In this document: piece after piece, positions 7,918-14,425 of the stretch | Layout: the number at the start of each line of letters is the position of its first letter | Numbering within the stretch: the stretch's first letter is position 1 | NCBI GenBank assembly: GCA_963766345.1 | Contig: CAVXZL010000011.1 | Span: 1 to 64,000, forward strand | Origin: DASVFB01 sp963766345 | Lineage (GTDB): Bacteria > Actinomycetota > Thermoleophilia > Gaiellales > Gaiellaceae | DNA: 64,000 nt | Direction of reading: 5' to 3' | Notes under the pieces: generated by a model | Databases searched by the model: none | What the model was told of the DNA's origin: nothing | The model's input: only the letters and a program-made list of their open reading frames with translations | Made by a program: the position numbers and the translations under genes

Positions 7918-8400
7918 ATGGAGCCCGTCATGGAAGCTCACACCTCCGACACCAACGAGACCAACGAGACCAACGAGACCAACGAGGAGACGACGGCGCC
8001 CGCGCCGCAGGGCGATCCAGAGGCCGCGGCGACAGAGCCGGCGGTCATGCACAGAGAGATCGCCGAGTGGCGTGGCAGGGACCTCGTCGACCGCGACGGC
8101 GAGCGGATCGGCAGGCTCGAGGACGTCTACTTCGACGTCGAGACCGACGAGCCGCAGTTCGGGACCGTGAAGGAAGGGTTCATCGGACGCCATCTCACGT
8201 TCGTCCCACTGACCGGAATCACGATCGGCCCGGACAACCTCCAGGTACCGGTGTCCAAGGAGCAAGTCAAAGAGGCACCAAATATCGCGCTGCAGGGTGG
8301 CGAACTTTCCCAGCCGGACGAGTCCGCCCTCTACCACCACTACCAACTCAACTACACCCCGCCCGACACGCAAAGCGGTCGCCGGCTCGCCCGCCGCTAG
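7918..8400 (+). CDS. PRC-barrel domain protein with N-terminal TNE repeat
   Basis: About 160 aa. A disordered N-terminus carries four Thr-Asn-Glu repeats, encoded by a 9-nt tandem repeat at 7951-7986. After an acidic/Ala-Pro linker comes a PRC-barrel-like domain: AEWRGRDLVDRDGERIGRLE, DVYFDVETDEPQFGTVKEGF and RHLTFVPLTGITIGPDNLQV. PRC barrels are small beta folds seen in stress proteins, RimM and photosynthetic reaction-centre subunit H. Here the protein is probably a stress or cell-surface-associated factor, with no definite function. Start chosen at ATG 7918; GTG 7909 and ATG 7930 are alternatives. Confidence 0.8.
   Translation: MEPVMEAHTSDTNETNETNETNEETTAPAPQGDPEAAATEPAVMHREIAEWRGRDLVDRDGERIGRLEDVYFDVETDEPQFGTVKEGFIGRHLTFVPLTGITIGPDNLQVPVSKEQVKEAPNIALQGGELSQPDESALYHHYQLNYTPPDTQSGRRLARR
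7951..7986 (+). repeat. 9-nt tandem repeat (ACCAACGAG, four copies)
   Basis: Four exact copies in frame encode Thr-Asn-Glu four times in the flexible N-terminus of the PRC-barrel protein. Copy number could vary without breaking the frame. Confidence 0.9.
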
Positions 8401-8511
8401 GCGGTCAACGTCGACCAGAATCGGCGGCTCTCTCCGGCGTTCGGACGAGCCTCGCGGCGCGTTTCCGCAGTCCCTTGGCGAGGCGTGATTCGAAATCGCG
8501 TGGTGCGCTAG
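8401..8511. other. Intergenic segment, nothing recognised
   Basis: No gene, RNA or repeat was recognised between the PRC-barrel gene and the recombinase remnant. Confidence 0.4.
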
Positions 8512-8795
8512 CCGGACGACTACGCCCTCTCGCGGTTCATGGGCAGAGCATCGCGATGATCGACCTCCACTACGGCCACCTCGCAGTCGACAGCTACCAG
8601 CACGCCGTCTCGCTCCTAGACGCGCTCGCACTCGAACGGGCGGTGGACGCTGGGTGGACACCGGCGCACGGGCCAGCAACGCCGCACAGCGACACGGTTT
8701 CCATGCCTCCCGGGAGGCGTCCGCGGCGGGCGGTGGACGCTCGGTGGACGTCGAGGTCTGAAACCGTCACGACCAGAACTCACAGAAGGGCCTGA
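8512..8795 (+). pseudogene. C-terminal remnant of a tyrosine recombinase (integrase) beside tRNA-Thr
   Basis: DDYALSRFMGRA is followed, after a frame change near 8550, by SIAMIDLHYGHLAVDSYQHA. This fits the end of phage-type integrases: a cytosolic helix, then the catalytic Tyr in YGHL, then a terminal helix. The rest of the catalytic domain is missing, and the tail ends at a TGA at 8793-8795, about 19 bp from the 3' end of tRNA-Thr. Integrase genes commonly lie directly beside the tRNA used as attachment site. This is therefore probably the last trace of an element integrated at this tRNA. Confidence 0.55.
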
Positions 8796-8813
8796 TTAGC
8801 AGCGACTTCCCAG

Positions 8814-8886
8814 AGCCCTCTGACGGACTCGAACCGTCGACCCCCTCCTTACCATGGAGGTGCTCTACCAGCTGAGCTAAGAGGGC
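8814..8886 (-). tRNA. tRNA-Thr(GGT)
   Basis: The minus strand folds as a standard cloverleaf: acceptor GCCCTCT/AGAGGGC, D arm GCTC-AGCTGGTAGA-GC, anticodon stem CCTCC/GGAGG with loop ATGGTAA (anticodon GGT), T arm GACGG-TTCGAGT-CCGTC, discriminator T, no encoded CCA. Its 3' end faces the recombinase remnant. Confidence 0.96.
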
Positions 8887-8899
8887 GAGCGCTCGGATT

Positions 8900-9337
8900 C
8901 TAGCCGGGGTCGGCCAGGCCTTTGTCCCGGAGTTCGCCGAGGGCGCGTTCGGTCTTGCCGAGCTCCAGGCTCATCCCTCGCAGGACAGGCTCCGTCTTCG
9001 TGAACTGCACCTCGTCGTACTGCACCACCTGGACGCTGTTGCCCCATGGGTCGTGGAAGTCGAGGCTCCGGCCGCGCGTCACTTCGACGCCCGCGTCTAG
9101 AAGCGCACGTCGTGCCGCCTCCTTGTCGTCCACGACGAGGCCGAAGTGCCGGGCGCGGTCGGGCTCCTGCGTTCGGCCCTGCATCAGCGCGATGAACTGG
9201 TCGCCCATGTCGATGAACGCGGTCCCCGGGCCGCGGCCTCGCAGCTCGAGCTCGAAGAACCTCCCGTAGAACTCGAGCGCTTCGTCGACGTCGCCGACCT
9301 CGAGCGCGACGTGGTTGATGCCTACGAGTCGCGTCAG
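8900..9337 (-). CDS. VOC (glyoxalase/bleomycin-resistance fold) protein
   Basis: About 145 aa with a beta-alpha-beta-beta-beta metal-site fold: INHVALEVGDVDEALEFYGR, FIDMGDQFIALM, RHFGLVVDDKEAARRALLDA, DFHDPWGNSVQVVQY. The His and Glu-type ligands usual for the superfamily are partly visible (NHVAL, HFGLV). No ATG/GTG lies near the N-terminus. A CTG at 9337 overlaps the cupin stop (CTGA) and gives the natural start LTRLVGINH; this is inferred. Cotranscribed with the cupin gene. The substrate is unknown. Confidence 0.82.
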   Translation of the reverse strand: MTRLVGINHVALEVGDVDEALEFYGRFFELELRGRGPGTAFIDMGDQFIALMQGRTQEPDRARHFGLVVDDKEAARRALLDAGVEVTRGRSLDFHDPWGNSVQVVQYDEVQFTKTEPVLRGMSLELGKTERALGELRDKGLADPG

Positions 9338-9729
9338 AGCGCGCCGGGGTCGTCGAGGAAGTCCGCGCCCGCCTGCTCCGGGGGTGCGCCGTAGATGAAC
9401 AACACGAGCTCGTCGTCGCCTTCGTTCCGCACCTGTAGCGGCGTCATCGGCTCGACCGCGACGACGCTCGTCGGCGGCAGATCGAACCGGTCCGGCGGGT
9501 CGCCGAGCAGCATCGTCAGCGTGCCCGAGACGACGACGAAGACCTCTTCCTGTGCGTGATCCTGGTGCCGCCGTCCGCGCGTGTGCGGCGGGTAGCGCCA
9601 CATGCGCGCGCGCGAGCTCTTCAACTCGGCGGCGCTCGTCACGTCGGCCGCGAGCCGCGCAGCCTCGCCTTCGACGTTCGGCCGCTCCTGGTAGGAGTGC
9701 TCGTCGCCTCGCACGACGTGATAACCCAT
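9334..9729 (-). CDS. Cupin-domain protein
   Basis: 131 aa single cupin barrel: motif 1 is seen as HQDHAQEEVFVVVSGTLTM and the barrel continues DLPPTSVVAVEPMTPLQVRN, ELVLFIYGAPPE. Proteins of this type are small metal-binding enzymes or sugar/antibiotic-modifying factors; the substrate is not evident. It reads away from the dehydratase gene at 9745 with 15 bp between starts, so a divergent promoter must be compact or embedded in coding sequence. It shares a 4-nt overlap with the VOC gene downstream. Confidence 0.85.
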   Translation of the reverse strand: MGYHVVRGDEHSYQERPNVEGEAARLAADVTSAAELKSSRARMWRYPPHTRGRRHQDHAQEEVFVVVSGTLTMLLGDPPDRFDLPPTSVVAVEPMTPLQVRNEGDDELVLFIYGAPPEQAGADFLDDPGAL

Positions 9730-9744
9730 ACGCGGATCCTAGTC

Positions 9745-10704
9745 ATGGACTGGCATGTGCCGACACTCGCCGACGTGCTCGCGGCGCGACGCAACATTGC
9801 GCCGTACCTGCGGCCGACGCCGCTGTACGGCTACGGCGCGCTCGACGAGTTGCTCGGTGCTCACGTCTTCGTGAAGCACGAGAACCACCTGCCGGTCGGC
9901 GCGTTCAAGGTGCGCGGCGGCGTCAACCTCGTGTCGCAGCTCGGCGAGGAAGAGCGGGCGCGCGGCGTCATCGCCGCGTCGACCGGCAACCACGGCCAGT
10001 CGATTGCGTACGCCGCGCGACTGTTCGGCGTTCGCGCGACGATCTGCGTGCCGGAGAACGCGAACGCCGTCAAGGTCGCGTCCATGCGCGCGCTGGGTGC
10101 GGAACTCGTGTTCCACGGGCGCGACTTCGACGACGCGCGCGAGCACTGTCAGCAGCTCGCTGACGACAACGGCTACCGCTACGTCCACTCCGGGAACGAG
10201 CCGCTGCTGATCGCCGGCGTCGGCACCGGCACGCTCGAGATCCTCGAGGAGCAGCCGGAGATCGACGCGATCATCGTGCCCGTCGGCGGCGGCAGCGGTG
10301 CCGCGGCCGCGTGCGTCGTCGTCGACGCGGTCGATCCCGACATCGTCGTGATCGGCGTTCAGTCGGCCGCAGCGCCCGCCGCGTACCGGTCGTGGAATGC
10401 GCAGCAGCTCATCGACGACGAGATGAACACGTTCGCCGAAGGGCTCGCTACGCGCACACCGTTCGAGCTGCCGCAGCGGATCATGTGGAATTCGCTCGAC
10501 GACTTCGTCCTCGTGAGCGACGACGAGATCCGCTCGGCACAGGCGACGATGATCGAAACCACCCGCAACCTCGTCGAGGCCGCAGGCGCCGCACCGCTCG
10601 CCGCCGCGCTCAAGCTACGGGAGCGTCTCACGGGGAAGCGCGTCGCGCTCGTCCTGAGCGGCGGGAACGCAACTCGAGAACAGCTTCTCGAGGTGCTTCG
10701 CTAG
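9745..10704 (+). CDS. Threonine dehydratase-like PLP enzyme (fold type II)
   Basis: 319 aa. The PLP lysine lies in GAFKVRGG, followed by the phosphate-binding/substrate loop ASTGNHGQS and the glycine-rich PGGGS-type loop VPVGGGSGAAAA. The cofactor-ring contact is SGGN near the C-terminus. The family deaminates threonine or serine to 2-oxo acids; no C-terminal ACT regulatory domain is present, so it resembles catabolic or short forms. Substrate among Thr/Ser/related amino acids is not resolvable. The ATG at 9745 is preferred to earlier frame openings, which would run into the divergent cupin gene. Confidence 0.9.
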   Translation: MDWHVPTLADVLAARRNIAPYLRPTPLYGYGALDELLGAHVFVKHENHLPVGAFKVRGGVNLVSQLGEEERARGVIAASTGNHGQSIAYAARLFGVRATICVPENANAVKVASMRALGAELVFHGRDFDDAREHCQQLADDNGYRYVHSGNEPLLIAGVGTGTLEILEEQPEIDAIIVPVGGGSGAAAACVVVDAVDPDIVVIGVQSAAAPAAYRSWNAQQLIDDEMNTFAEGLATRTPFELPQRIMWNSLDDFVLVSDDEIRSAQATMIETTRNLVEAAGAAPLAAALKLRERLTGKRVALVLSGGNATREQLLEVLR

Positions 10705-10710
10705 AGAGAG

Positions 10711-10792
10711 TGGGGGCGGGAGGATTCGAACCTCCGTAGGCTGAGCCGACGGGTTTACAGCCCGTTCCCTTTGGCCGCTCGGGCACACCCCC
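10711..10792 (-). tRNA. tRNA-Tyr(GTA)
   Basis: Minus strand: acceptor GGGGGTG/CGCCCCC with discriminator A, anticodon stem ACGGG/CCCGT with loop CTGTAAA (anticodon GTA), long class-II variable arm (CGGCTCAGCCTACG region), T arm GGAGG-TTCGAAT-CCTCC. No encoded CCA. Confidence 0.96.
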
Positions 10793-10828
10793 AGGGTGAA
10801 GAGCCCGCGCATTGTAGCCTCATCATCC

Positions 10829-11938
10829 GTGCGCTCCTATGACGCAATCGTCGTCGGCGCCGGGCCTGCCGGTTCGACGACGGCGTACCGGCTCGCGACC
10901 GCCGGCGCCTCCGTCCTGCTCGTCGACAAGGCGCGCTTTCCGCGCGACAAGCCGTGCGGCGGGGGCCTCACGCTGCGCGCGGCGCGGCTGCTGCCGTTCT
11001 CAGTCGACCCCGTCGTCGAGGACGTCGCGCACCGTTTCGAGCTTCGCCTGAACTACTCATCGACGTTCGTGCGCGGAAGCAAGACGCCCCTCTGTCTGAT
11101 GACGCAGCGCCGCCGCCTCGACGACTTCCTCGCGCGCAAGGCCGCGGACGCCGGAGCAGATTTCCGCGACGGCGTCTCCGTCGCATTCGACGACGGCGAA
11201 GTGCTCGTCGACGGCGAGCGGGTTCACGCGCGCGTGATCGTCGGCGCGGACGGCGTCAATGGGATCACTGCTCGCACGTTCGGCCTCGGCGGCGACCACG
11301 GGCACGGCGTCGCGCTCGAGGGTAACGCGGCGCTCGACGTTCGCTACCGCGGCAAGCTCGTGCTCGAACTCGGCGTCGTTCCCGGCGGCTACGCCTGGGT
11401 CTTTCCGAAGGGCGACCATGCGAACTTCGGCGTCGGCGGCTGGGAGAGCGAGGGGCCGCGGCTCCGCGATCACCTGCGGCGTCTGTGCGCCGAGCACGAC
11501 GTCGAGTACGACTCGCTGACGGACCTGCGCGGCTACCGGCTGCCGTATCGCACGTCCGCGTCGCGACTCGCGCGCGACAACGTGCTGCTCGTGGGCGACG
11601 CGGCCGGGCTCGTCGACCCGCTCACCGGCGACGGGATGTATGAGGCGGTCGTGAGCGGCAAAGCTGCGGTCGACGCGATCCTCTCCGGAGACTTCGCACG
11701 GTACGAGCCGCGCGTGCTCACGGAGCTCGGGCCGCTCCACCGTGCGTCGTGGTCGGCGAAGCGCTCGCTCGACCGCTTCCCGCGCCTGACGTTCGGCATC
11801 GCGCGCCTGCCTATCGCGTGGCCGGTGATCGCGCGCATCGTTCGCGGCGACCTCGCTGATCCGTCGAAGGCCCGCGGGCTCTCTCGCGCGCCGCTCAAGG
11901 CGCTCGACCGCCTCGGCAAGCTCGCCGCGCACGCCTGA
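10829..11938 (+). CDS. Geranylgeranyl-reductase-family FAD oxidoreductase
   Basis: About 369 aa. N-terminal FAD Rossmann motif DAIVVGAGPAGSTTAYRLA, then the family signature FPRDKPCGGGL. Further on are a second FAD contact VIVGADGVN and LLVGDAAGLVDPLTGDGMYE. The family reduces isoprenoid double bonds in chlorophyll side chains, archaeal lipids or menaquinone tails (MenJ-type in actinobacteria). A menaquinone role would suit this organism but is inferred. Start GTG at 10829 is chosen because the Rossmann strand begins within six residues; the ORF opening lies against tRNA-Tyr. Confidence 0.88.
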   Translation: MRSYDAIVVGAGPAGSTTAYRLATAGASVLLVDKARFPRDKPCGGGLTLRAARLLPFSVDPVVEDVAHRFELRLNYSSTFVRGSKTPLCLMTQRRRLDDFLARKAADAGADFRDGVSVAFDDGEVLVDGERVHARVIVGADGVNGITARTFGLGGDHGHGVALEGNAALDVRYRGKLVLELGVVPGGYAWVFPKGDHANFGVGGWESEGPRLRDHLRRLCAEHDVEYDSLTDLRGYRLPYRTSASRLARDNVLLVGDAAGLVDPLTGDGMYEAVVSGKAAVDAILSGDFARYEPRVLTELGPLHRASWSAKRSLDRFPRLTFGIARLPIAWPVIARIVRGDLADPSKARGLSRAPLKALDRLGKLAAHA

Positions 11939-11983
11939 TCGGGGGACGTCTCTCCTAAGCAACGCCGCCGGAAATGCCGATTC

Positions 11984-12364
11984 ATGGGCATGCGCATCTC
12001 GACGTTCTTCATCGTCCTCGGCGCCGCGTGTGCCGTCGGCGCCGGCGCGTACTTCGTCGGCCATGCCGCGAGCCAGCCGGCCAAGCAGCTCGACACCGCT
12101 GTGTCGCAGCCTGCCCAGGCGGCCAGTGTGACGGCAGAGTCCAATCTGACGGCTGCCGTGTCGGCGGCCGCCTCCTTCCGTGTCGATCACGGTACGTACG
12201 CAGGCATGTCGACGCGCGATCTTCGGAGCTACGACAGCGGCCTCGGATCCGGCGTCGCGGTGAAAGACGCAACGGCAGACGGCTACTGTGTCGAGAGCAC
12301 GTTCGGAGACGCGACCGTCAGCATCGAAGGCCCCGACGGCACCTTCGTCGCGGGCGGCTGCTAG
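11984..12364 (+). CDS. Membrane-anchored protein with pilin-like C-terminal domain
   Basis: 126 aa. A short basic N-terminus leads into a helix (FFIVLGAACAVGAGAYFVG), a Ser/Ala/Gln linker, then a soluble domain: SNLTAAVSAAASFRVDHGTY, YDSGLGSGVAVKDATADGYC, VESTFGDATVSIEGPDGTFV, AGGC. The order Ala-rich helix, Y-x-G-M, a C-terminal Cys pair and short strands resembles the head of the major pilin at 21214. There is no Gly-Phe-x-x-x-Glu prepilin site. It may be a pilus-associated or pilin-derived secreted protein. It lies just upstream of the pilus control genes, convergent with the MshEN gene. Confidence 0.7.
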   Translation: MGMRISTFFIVLGAACAVGAGAYFVGHAASQPAKQLDTAVSQPAQAASVTAESNLTAAVSAAASFRVDHGTYAGMSTRDLRSYDSGLGSGVAVKDATADGYCVESTFGDATVSIEGPDGTFVAGGC

Positions 12365-12371
12365 AAAGCAA

Positions 12372-12455
12372 GTCGGCTAGGCCGAGGGCTTCAGCACGTC
12401 GGCCGGGGCCGACTGCTTCAGCGCCTCGGCCCTAGACGGCCGGCTTCAGGACGTC
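12372..12455 (-). repeat. Three imperfect copies of the 3' coding end of the MshEN gene
   Basis: Minus-strand units reading (V/A)-D-V-L-K-P and A-E-A-L-K-Q occur three times across the stop codon at 12432-12434. Only the first copy is translated. The pattern suggests small tandem duplication of the gene end. Confidence 0.5.
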
Positions 12456-13259
12456 GACGAGCTGCAGAACGGCGGCGAGCTGCGTCTTCGCCTCGGCAGT
12501 CGTCGCCCGGTTCTTCTCGAGCTCGTGCTCAAGCTCGTCGATGCGCCGCTCGTACTCGCGGATCGCGGCGGAGTGACCTGCGATGAAGTCCGCGATGTCT
12601 CGTGCGCGTGCGGCGAGGTCGTTCAAGTCCCCGCTGCCCGAAGTCGGAGCTGAGGGAACAGGATGCAGGACGGGCGGCTCTTCGAACCGAGGCTCTTCTG
12701 GAGCCTCGTCCTCTGCCCAGTCATGGTCAGGCGTCGCTTCTTCAGTCATGTTCGATTCCTCCGTTGAATGCCCTCGGCTGGTTAGCAGCTCGCTGCGAAT
12801 CCCAGCGTCGAGTGCGGTCTTTGGTACGACGACCACGACGGTGTCGTCGCCGATGAGTCTGCGGAGCTCGGCGAGTCGTTGCTCGGTCGGCTCCGCGACG
12901 GCGACCATCACGCGGTCGCCTTCGACGCGGACCGGCAGGGCCTCGAGTTTTTGCGCGTCCTCGCGCGACAGTCGTCCGAGCGCATCCGCGTCGAACCAGA
13001 TGGAAGCGCGGTCCACGTACTCGAGATCCCACTGCTCGGCGAGTAGCCGTGCCACGTCGTCCTCGGACACCCAGCCCCGGCTGACGACGAGCTCACCGAG
13101 GCGCTCGCCCGTATGGGTTCCCTCGTGGAGCGCCTCGGCGAGCTGGCCGTCATCGATCAGGCCGGCGTCGACGAGGAGCGCACCGAGCGGCTTGCGCTGG
13201 TAGTCCGAGCTTCCCTGCGTGCTGTCGTCGGTTTCTTGAGTCTTGGAAAACAGGCTCAC
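12432..13259 (-). CDS. MshEN-domain protein with coiled-coil tail (putative c-di-GMP receptor)
   Basis: About 275 aa. Residues about 20-155 form an MshEN/GspE N-terminal domain, which in pilus and secretion ATPases binds cyclic di-GMP. The first motif copy is LGALLVDAGLIDDGQLAEAL (an R replaced). The second is a near-perfect consensus, RLGELVVSRGWVSEDDVARL ending LLAEQ. The domain continues PVRVEGDRVMVAVAEPTEQR. There is no ATPase domain. An acidic, Pro-rich linker (about 165-205) leads to a coiled coil (REYERRIDELEHELEKNR). GTG 13259 is used because the ORF opening lies far upstream in non-conserved sequence. Neighbouring HD-GYP and RsiG-like genes fit a c-di-GMP role; partner unknown. Confidence 0.82.
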   Translation of the reverse strand: MSLFSKTQETDDSTQGSSDYQRKPLGALLVDAGLIDDGQLAEALHEGTHTGERLGELVVSRGWVSEDDVARLLAEQWDLEYVDRASIWFDADALGRLSREDAQKLEALPVRVEGDRVMVAVAEPTEQRLAELRRLIGDDTVVVVVPKTALDAGIRSELLTSRGHSTEESNMTEEATPDHDWAEDEAPEEPRFEEPPVLHPVPSAPTSGSGDLNDLAARARDIADFIAGHSAAIREYERRIDELEHELEKNRATTAEAKTQLAAVLQLVDVLKPAV

Positions 13260-13379
13260 GTTGCCTCGATTCCTTTCTCTTGTTGCTTCGAGTGATGTTG
13301 TCGGCCGCGGGAGCCCCGAGCTTGAGTGCGAGCTTCGATGACCCTCAACTGTTTTGCGCGCGGGGCCGATACCCACCGC

Positions 13380-13625
13380 ATGGACAATCTCGACGAACGC
13401 GAACTCGACGTGCTGCTCGAGCAACTCGACGCGGACGAGCGGCACCTCTCTCTCACGAGGCGGCGTTTGCACGACCGCATCGCGATGTTTCCCGAGAGCA
13501 CTGCAAGATCGGATCTCGAGCTGCGAGAGCGCGAGCTCTCGAAGCAGCGGCGTGAGCTGCACCGCCGCCTCGACGAGCTTCGAGCCCGCCGCAACGAGCT
13601 TCGCTCGCAGCGCGGCGCCGCCTGA
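13380..13625 (+). CDS. RsiG-like short coiled-coil protein
   Basis: 81 aa, almost entirely helical and charged. The pattern LDERELDVLLEQLDADERHL, then SLTRRRLHDRI, resembles RsiG, an actinobacterial anti-sigma factor that binds c-di-GMP through E(X)3S(X)2R(X)3Q(X)3D. Here the spacing is exact for Glu20, Ser24 and Arg27, while the Gln and Asp positions are His31 and Ala35. The motif is therefore half kept. ATG 13380 starts the conserved part. It is divergent from the MshEN gene and convergent with the HD-GYP gene. No WhiG-type sigma gene is in the window, so the RsiG assignment is tentative. Confidence 0.65.
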   Translation: MDNLDERELDVLLEQLDADERHLSLTRRRLHDRIAMFPESTARSDLELRERELSKQRRELHRRLDELRARRNELRSQRGAA

Positions 13626-13636
13626 AGAGCGGCTCG

Positions 13637-14251
13637 CTAGGTCGGCTCGACGACGAGCTCGAGCGAGAGGAAGGCTTCGACGACCTCCGGGTCGTAGGAG
13701 CCTCCCGCACCTGCACGGATCTCGTTGAGCGCCGCGTCGAGCGTCAACGCGTCGCGGTAAGGCTGGTCGTGCGTCATGGAGTCGAACGCGTCGACGACCG
13801 CGAAGATGCGCGCAGCGAGCGGGATGCCGGCCCCGCGAAGCCCGCGCGGGTAACCCATGCCGTCCCAGCGTTCGTGATGAGACGCAATGACGTGACGGGC
13901 GGTTCCTCCGAGCGCCGGCACGGGCGCCACGATCCGCTCACCCAACCACGGGTGCTCGCGGACTTCGGCGATCTCAGCCGGGGAAAGCGGCCCGGCCTTC
14001 GTAAGCGTCGAGCTCGGCACTCCGATCATGCCGACGTCGTGCAGCCGGAACCCATGTGCGAGCTGAGCGTCCAGGGCGAGCTCGGGTTCGACGGCCTCTG
14101 CGAGCGCGAGCGCGAGTTGCGTGACGCGCGCCGTGTGAGTGGCGGTCTCGCCGAAGCGTCCTCGCGTGTAGTCGTGAAGCTCGAGTGCGCGCGCGAGCGC
14201 CTCCACGGTCGCGGCCGTCGTCTCGAGCGCTGGGTCGGTCGTCGTCGTCAT
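13637..14251 (-). CDS. HD-GYP domain phosphodiesterase
   Basis: 204 aa, a stand-alone HD-GYP domain. It has the leading helix His (ETATHTARVTQLALALAE), the HD pair in HGFRLHDVGMIGVP, conserved LTKAGPLSPAEIAEVREHPW, the GYP signature region HHERWDGMGYPRGL and ARIFAVVDAFDSMTHDQPYR. HD-GYP enzymes hydrolyse c-di-GMP to GMP. No receiver or sensor domain is attached. It lies 11 bp from the convergent RsiG-like gene and diverges from the pilus operon, so its promoter region is shared with the pilus genes. Enzyme activity is inferred from intact motifs. Confidence 0.88.
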   Translation of the reverse strand: MTTTTDPALETTAATVEALARALELHDYTRGRFGETATHTARVTQLALALAEAVEPELALDAQLAHGFRLHDVGMIGVPSSTLTKAGPLSPAEIAEVREHPWLGERIVAPVPALGGTARHVIASHHERWDGMGYPRGLRGAGIPLAARIFAVVDAFDSMTHDQPYRDALTLDAALNEIRAGAGGSYDPEVVEAFLSLELVVEPT

Positions 14252-14285
14252 CGGGTTGTCGCCGCAGAACGTGCCCTTTCAGGGT

Positions 14286-14304
14286 CGGGCCTTTCGCAGG
14301 CCCG
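14286..14304 (+). promoter_or_regulatory. Stem-loop in the HD-GYP / pilus divergent region
   Basis: CGGGCCT and AGGCCCG form a perfect 7-bp stem around a 5-nt loop, between the HD-GYP start and the first pilus gene. Role unknown; could be a leader structure or operator. Confidence 0.4.
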
Positions 14305-14376
14305 TTCAATACCCCGAACCAGGGGTTGGCCGGAGCGGTCGCGTGGACGACTGGAGCGAGAGGCGCTCGCGGGACT

Positions 14377-14391
14377 ACCCCCTTTGGGGGT
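14377..14391 (+). promoter_or_regulatory. Perfect ACCCCC-TTT-GGGGGT palindrome upstream of the pilus operon
   Basis: A 6-bp perfect stem with a 3-nt centre, 34 bp before the first pilus gene start. Its position suits an operator or a leader hairpin. No known motif is assigned. Confidence 0.4.
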
Positions 14392-14425
14392 TCGGGACTG
14401 CCCGGCTGCGGACGATCCTCACCGC

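Noticed and set aside
8067..8795. One 242-codon plus-strand frame spanning the PRC-barrel gene and the integrase remnant
   Set aside because: The first part is an off-frame shadow of the PRC-barrel gene; only the last portion has integrase-like sequence.
2700..8814. Second attachment-site copy of the tRNA-Thr 3' end
   Set aside because: No copy of the last 20 bases of the tRNA was noticed to the left within this window, so the island boundaries are not claimed.
14252..14425. c-di-GMP (GEMM) riboswitch upstream of the pilus operon
   Set aside because: I looked for the conserved GEMM core and tetraloop-receptor segments and did not find them; the hairpins present do not match.
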